From contig NC_089184.1 in assembly GCF_947507565.1 (NCBI RefSeq), forward strand, positions 1,426,001 through 1,490,000: a stretch of DNA of 64,000 bases, given 5' to 3'. Each line of letters opens with the position of its first letter. Position 1 is the first letter of the stretch. Origin of the DNA: Oscarella lobularis (Eukaryota; Porifera; Homoscleromorpha; Homosclerophorida; Oscarellidae). A program made the position numbers and the translations under genes. Under the pieces are notes generated by a model. It had not been told where the DNA came from. It did no database searches and worked only from the letters and a program-made list of their open reading frames with translations. Shown piece by piece: positions 58,406 through 64,000 of this stretch.

Positions 58406-60570
58406 TGTCATTCTCCAGTCTCGGTTTGAGCGAGTGGATCGTTCGCCAGTGTGCCGCACTCAGATTTCGCCGACCGACTGAAATTCAGTTGCACTGCATT
58501 CCACCGATCCTACAAGGTTGCGCTTTTCCTTGGCAGAAAGAAAACCGCTACGATTTCTTCAGGAAAGAGTTGCATGGGATGTGCAAAAACGGGGAGCGGA
58601 AAGACGGCCGCTTTCGCTCTGCCGATTCTCCAACACCTTGCCGCCGATCCCTACGGAATATATGCTCTCGTGCTCACTCCCACTCGCGAGCTCGCTTACC
58701 AAATTGCCGACCAATTTCGAGCCATTGGCAAGCCGATTGGACTCCGAGTTGCAGTCGTTATTGGTGGAATGGGTACCGTGTCGCGAGGTGATAGCGCACG
58801 TCGTCGGGCTTATAATCTTTATTTCCTAGATATGATGCGTCAGAGTATTGAGTTGTCTAGTCAGCCTCACGTCGTTGTCGCCACTCCGGGTCGTCTCGCC
58901 GATCATCTACAAAGCTCGGATACATTTCACTTGCAAAAAATTAAATTTTTGGTAAAAGAATGGAAATGGACTGCTAAAGTGATATTAGTTTCAATGAATG
59001 CATAATTGAGGTACTCGATGAAGCAGATCGGCTTCTTGAGGCGAGTTTTGCCGATGACCTAAGCGTGATTTTTGACGCTGTTCCAACGCGAAGACAGACA
59101 CTGCTATTTAGTGCAACATTGACCGACGCACTCAAAGATCTTAAGGACCTGGCTGGAGAAAAGCCCGTCTTCTACGAAGCAAAATCAGAGTAAGAAAAAG
59201 CCGCAAATGGCTATATAGCAACTACGAGCCTTATCTCAGAATTGCAACGGTGGATGAGTTGCATCAGAAATACGTGCTTATGCCAGCAAAAGTTAGTCAC
59301 TTTTTGCGTTGGCGGTGAATTAGAGTAACGAGATAAGTATTTTAGGTAAAGGATTGCTATATGATTCACTTGCTGCGGCACTTCTGCAAGAAAGACGACT
59401 GCAGTGTGATCGTTTTTACGTCGACCTGCAGGTTTGGTCACACACACACATACAAAAACAACAATGCAAAGCATCCGTTCGTAGAAACTGTCAAATTCTT
59501 GCGCAACTGCTATCCTCTTCGGACTTTTCGTGTGCCCCTTTACACTCACTACTATCCCAAGTTGGCGCTACGTGTCGTACACTGTACTGTCTTAGAATTA
59601 CACCGACTTCCACTAGAGATCTAGGCTGGCATCTCTGGCTAAGTTTAAATCAAATCAGGTCAAGATTTTAGTTGCCACTGATGTGGCCAGCAGGCAAGAA
59701 TTCGAGACGTTTTGACTGCTAGTCTATTGTCTGCATAATCAGGGGCCTTGACATACCGACAGTTCAAGTCGTTCTAAACGCAAATGTGCCCGCCGATCCA
59801 AAGGATTATATTCATCGCGTCGGCAGAACTGCTAGAGCAGGTGTTAGGCTTTTTGGATATAGTTTCTCAGTGTAATTTGTGTGAGCAAAGGTCGCGGGGG
59901 CTTGGCCGTCACGTTGGTTACACAGTACGACGTAAAGAGAATTCAAGCCATTGAAAAGAGAATCGGTACGTAGGCACGCAATTACATTAGAGCCCTGCCT
60001 AACGACCAACAACAAATACGACCCCCCTTGGGGGGATTAAGATTATCTCTCAAAAAATGCGCTCTCTCTAGGGATGGTCGTAATTTTGAAAATCTACTGT
60101 GTACTTGCCTTGTTTTGCAGGCACGACTTTGACTGATTATAGCGTTGCTGAAAAAGACGTGTTGACCTTATTGAACGAAGTCACGATAGCAAGAAGAGAA
60201 ATCGAGCTGGTACATAAGAAAACAGACGGAAGCCTGACGAAAAGTTTCTTCTTTAGAAACTATCAAAATCGTCGTTTGGCGAGAAGAGAGAGATCAACCG
60301 GCAGAAAAGAAAATTCCTAGAAGAATCACTTGTACAGTAGAATCGAACCCCGCTTCGGCGACCACCTCTTTTTTCAAACTACGTACTTCGTTCATCTCCT
60401 AGAGGTGGTCTCTCTAAGTGGGGTTCGAATGTAGTGTACTTTCTCTGAGTACTAACTTTTCACTCCTGCGTTTCTAGGCTGCAAAAAAGCACAAGATGGT
60501 CTTGACGCCGCGCGAAAGACGCCGAAAAACGAAATCAAAAATACCAAAATCAACACAAAAGAACACTTGA
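58406..60570 (+). CDS. DDX49: DDX49 (Dbp8-like) DEAD-box RNA helicase
   Basis: A nucleolar ATP-dependent helicase for pre-rRNA processing. The start at 58406 gives [20 protein letters not shown] with the Q motif [15 protein letters not shown]. Then [20 protein letters not shown] (Walker A), [40 protein letters not shown] (DEAD box), [29 protein letters not shown] and [15 protein letters not shown]. The C-terminal exons require splicing: EIEL joins to [25 protein letters not shown], and then across 60332–60477 to [20 protein letters not shown] with a stop at 60568–60570. Reading through those introns would falsely end the protein at 60320. About twelve short exons. Confidence 0.92.
60331..60440. 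mobile_element. Foldback (MITE/introner-like) element forming a DDX49 intron
   Basis: Two arms of about 40 bases, 60331–60369 and 60401–60440, are inverted repeats of each other at roughly 80% with one indel. Shared cores are ATCGAACCCC…CTT and GACCACCTCT, around a 31-base loop. The left arm starts TGTACAG and the right arm's complement starts AGTACAC. The element begins at the DDX49 5' splice site (CTT|GTACAG) and makes up most of the 146-base intron 60332–60477. No coding capacity. Confidence 0.7.
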
Positions 60571-60605
60571 TAGTCCAGTATCAACAGAATAAATCGTTCC
60601 CTAAT

Positions 60606-62114
60606 CTATAGCCCACTTTCCAAAATCGCCTTATACACAAACTCGTACTGCTCGGGCGTTTGAACGGCAAAGTACCTCTGCGATCGAATCTTTCTAACGT
60701 TACCTTCGACGTTTACCTTGCCCGTGGCGGCCAATTGTCGCAAGGAAATGTCGATAGCTCCGTACGTCCCAGTTCGTCCGATGCCCGCGCTGCAATGGAT
60801 TACAACAGGAGGCGGCGTCGCCGCCGCCGCGACAGCACTCTCGCGGCGAGCGCGAACTTCCGTCATGAGTTGGAAGAGAGACTGGGCTGAAGACGGGACA
60901 CCGTAGTCGGGCCAGTCAGTGAATTGAAAGTGAACAATGTGCCGAGTCTCGTCGCCCTTCGAATAAGAGCAATGACGATTTTTAGTTCCAATTCATTTAC
61001 CGAGGTTCCTACTCTGCACAGGTCCATTTCTCGTATTGTAAATCCGTCCGCGCGCTCTTCAGAACTCGTTGCGATAGTAATGCCACTGAATTTCTTGGTG
61101 CCGTCGACATCCGGCCAATATTGACCGCATTTCATGCGCCCCCTTTCGAGAACCCTAGACGAGAGCAAGCGGAGGAGAAATTCCCAACAAGGTCAAATCA
61201 TTAACGTGGGTATCATTACCTGGTTAGCATGACAATGACGAGAACATTGTCTTCCCACACCATTCTCCAAAAGTCGGAAAACGTATTCGGTTGGGGTCCT
61301 ACGTTACGCGCGAGAAGAGCTACAACTGAAGTCTATGCGTAAACCGAACAGTCAAACATACCTTGAGTGAAAATATACTCGTTTTCGCGCTCGTAACCGT
61401 CAACGTAATTAGCATTGATGTAATCAGAGAACTATAGATATCTCCCCTTGCTACTCGAATTAGAAACGCGCGCGCTTCCCCTTCCCGCTAACCTCGTCGT
61501 CTTTGATCAAACTCAGTCTCACTCTCGAATGCTCAACGCATTGAACGTCTGAATAGCGATTCTTCCGCATATTCGCTGGATGACTAGACGGAAAGAAGAA
61601 AAACCATTGTCTATTACTATAGATACTCGCTGCCATCCCAAACAGAAACCCCCTAAACTCTACCACGTACGAGAAGTCTCTATTAGATTATACACCACAA
61701 CGACGTAAACGATTCTCCCTCTTTTCTCCGTTACCTGGAAGTGCTGAAGTTTCCCTGAGCGGCCCCCTGCTCCGCTCGAATGACCGCGTAGTCCTCCCGC
61801 AATCCGCGCCCTCCTCTCGCCTCGACGAACGCCCGCATCTCGCTCAGACTCATCAAACGATCGTCGTCCGTGTAGACGTCGAGTTCCTTGGGCGGCAAAG
61901 GCGGCGGACAATCGTCCGCGGAGCCCCGAATCGGCTCCTCGGCATCTTCCTCGGGAAGAACTATAAAAAACCAAACCCGGAAGTGGTCGAAGAGTCAACC
62001 CAACCGCGACACAAATATTCCAAACCTCCGTGCTGTCGTCGAGGGGGCTTGGCCGGTCTTTCGCGTTTTCCGATCGACGAAGATCGCGTTGGAGCGGGAG
62101 GCGGCGCGTCGTCT

Positions 62115-62146
<32 letters not shown>

Positions 62147-63519
62147 TCCGTCCTCACTCTCAATGGGAAGTACAATTTTAGGAATGGGTGCCAAGGCGGA
62201 TGGAGACGCCCGCGCACTCGACGGCAAATCTCTTGCAGATCCGATCGTCGTTCGTCGACGTCGACGACGCTGCTCCTTGCAATGGAGCGCGCATTTTTCG
62301 AGCCATCGATAGTGATCGACGGCCAACGTGCCGCCGAGATCGACGGGAAGGGATTCCGGCGAAATGAGTGAGAGCAAACGGGATCGACTGACGGGAGCGA
62401 TCTGAAACGGGGGGGGGGGACGAGACTATTATGAAAAGGTTCCTAGGAGTCTGATCCCCCATTTACCCGTTCTCGCATCTTCTGCTTCATAAATAAGCGT
62501 ACGACGGCCAGCGCTGACTTGAACCACCACGGCGCGTCAATGACGTAGAGTTGCTTGAGACGCGCGGGATATCCCTCCTATGAGAGATGACGTTGCGTGA
62601 CTGACGAATACCACGTGACCAAACGTTCGGTCTCACCTGCAGGAGACTAATGATAGCGGTCGCGAGTTTTCGGTCGAAATTAGAGTAGCCAGCCCCGTGC
62701 ATGTTAATAAGTAGAACTACACCGTCGCGTCTCGTTTGCATACTAGAACAAGAACAGTGTTACTCCCTCACGTTTTTTCTCTCTCTCGTCCCCTCCCCCT
62801 TTTCACCTTTCTAATATCGTATCCAAGTGCACTGTTAGGGCTTTTATGGTCGTTATGTGCTGAACGGAGCTTGGATGGTGTTGGCTCATCGTGATCAGGA
62901 TCAGCTGAGCGCCGTTTCGATCTCTCGCGTTCTGCAAGGGGGATGTGACGTGGGCGGGGAGGAGAAAGAGCGGGAATTTTATTCATTCATTTATTCACTG
63001 ACGCGAGACTTTTCTTTCTTTACCAATACAGTCAATTTGCCGCTAGCCAGCTCGGCGCGAACCGGATCCCGTTCTGGATCGATCATGTCAAGTCCGTAAC
63101 GATCGCGAAGTACCTATAACACGCCCACTCACACACGCAGAAACGAGAACTGGAACGGGTAATCCGCGATTCCCGGGGTGGGGTGTGCGCCCTCAATGTA
63201 TCTACTTCCGGTTCCCGACTTTTCTCCGTACATGCTTTATTCCTACGGTACTGTATGGCCTTACCATGTGATTCTTCACGAGCTGGATCGCTCGGTTCAC
63301 GTCGAACTTGCGAGCCATTAGGAATTTAAGTGCTTCGTCGCGCTCTCCGATCCATTCCGGCAGCGTTTTGTCGCTAGCCGATGCATCGACGAATTGAGCC
63401 AGTGCCTAGTAGAGGGGTCTCGCTTCACTGAAACTCTAGCAGTTCACTTAGGACATCATTCTCACTCTTTCCTCGTCGACGGTCAGCTCAGGAGGAGGAT
63501 CTTTCGAGGTGCTTTCCAT
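60606..63519 (-). CDS. PTPN9: PTPN9 / MEG2, CRAL-TRIO protein tyrosine phosphatase
   Basis: The start at 63517–63519 ([18 protein letters not shown]) leads to a CRAL-TRIO N-terminus with [20 protein letters not shown]. The lipid-binding core follows: [52 protein letters not shown] and [18 protein letters not shown] disordered linker has a run of about 12 glycines (62110–62150) and the polyproline [13 protein letters not shown]. The phosphatase domain has [44 protein letters not shown] (WPD loop), the signature [20 protein letters not shown] and [18 protein letters not shown]. Catalytic Cys, Arg and Asp are present. PTPN9 acts on secretory vesicles and binds phosphoinositides. The combination of domains is unique to this family. 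About twelve exons. Confidence 0.93.
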
Positions 63520-63858
63520 CGGAATCTCTCGCTTTAGCGCACGCGATTCGTCGCCACTCGCCAACTCGCCGCCGCTTTTACTACCGGCCAGGAACAACCA
63601 AGAACAGCTGCCAAGAACTGCTAAATCTTCGTTTGTAGTCTCGGGAGCTCGAAGTCGGTCGGTTACTGGCCTCTTAGGATCGCGCATGCGAACTCTAAAG
63701 ATACAAACCATATGTCTATAAATAGTGTCAACATACCCTTGTCGTTCATTTGGCGTCTATAGAAAAGATCATCTGCACTGCACGCTTTCGCTGAAGAATG
63801 TGTCAACATTTAATGAATCAGTTTCGTCGCTTCAATATTTCCCAAGCTAGAAACTTAG
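63520..63858. other. Spacer between PTPN9 and the edge gene
   Basis: Holds the PTPN9 5' flank. The upstream in-frame extension of PTPN9 (to 63711) has no family support. Confidence 0.4.
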
Positions 63859-64000
63859 CTAATTTAGCAGTTCTCTGATTTCCCTGTGAAGATGGCACAA
63901 ATAGTCAACATAAGATGGGCTGCCATCTGTGCCCTTATCCTCCACCAAAAATCCTCTGAACCATCCTTCAAGTTTATCCTTCTGCTTGATCACCATTATC
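63859..64000 (-). CDS. C-terminal exon of an unidentified gene, cut by window edge
   Basis: Reading on the minus strand from the window edge gives MVIKQKDKLEGWFRGFLVED then KGTDGSPSYVDYLCHLHREI RELLN and a stop at 63859–63861. The composition is ordinary protein and the frame is open to the edge. No family recognised. Confidence 0.5.
   Translation of the reverse strand, partial: IMVIKQKDKLEGWFRGFLVEDKGTDGSPSYVDYLCHLHREIRELLN

Noticed and set aside
60331..60440. GGTTCGAAT-type B box suggesting a tRNA or SINE
   Set aside because: The motif is part of a palindrome and no A box or tRNA fold is present. A foldback element explains it better.

Overview
This window reads as nuclear DNA of an animal with a compact genome. 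Genes lie close together on both strands and are split by many short GT–AG introns, often 50–70 bases. About 29 protein-coding genes or fragments can be placed by joining exons by eye. Most are one-to-one matches to known animal families. The mix (CSK, PTPN9, endophilin, DMXL/rabconnectin, a DEG/ENaC channel, Ig, semaphorin and thrombospondin-type-1/PLAC proteins) points to a metazoan. The compact layout suggests an early-branching animal such as a homoscleromorph sponge; that placement is inference only. No bacterial operon, CRISPR array, rRNA or convincing tRNA was seen.

Layout, left to right. 0–9 kb: endophilin-A (-, cut by the window edge), ARL15 (+), TEX9 (-), an orphan four-TM protein (+), DCP2 (-), a secretory cyclophilin (-), a secreted three-sushi protein (+) and NR2C2AP (+). 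9–20 kb: one large DMXL/rabconnectin-3α gene (-), whose start faces DTWD2 (+) 60 bases away. 21–26.4 kb: a cluster of secreted TSP1/PLAC proteins (two genes, one decayed copy), all on the minus strand. 26.8–32 kb: ALDH1/2-type dehydrogenase (-) and CSK (-). 32–37 kb: ARL6IP5/PRAF3 (+), TAF1C-like (-) and RPS6 (+), the last two starting 70 bases apart. 37–47 kb: DEG/ENaC channel, PDIA3/ERp57, a five-Ig receptor and a short semaphorin-like gene, all minus. 47–50 kb: CFAP141 (+), a C19orf25/UPF0449 gene (-) and a LURAP/FAM89-like coiled-coil protein (+). 51–58.3 kb: two paralogous secreted proteins (+), each with three NPCBM-like β-domains joined by a recurring cysteine motif, with a SNX22/24-type PX protein (-) between them. 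58.4–64 kb: DDX49 (+), PTPN9/MEG2 (-) and the tail of an unidentified gene (-).

Most genes are unrelated housekeeping and signalling loci packed tightly. The regions that look lineage-specific are the TSP1/PLAC cluster, the sushi protein and above all the pair of NPCBM-like secreted proteins, which is the best candidate here for an undescribed family. A second notable signal is a near-complete DDX49 intron made of a foldback (MITE-like) element whose terminal repeat supplies the 5' splice site, as expected of an introner-type intron.
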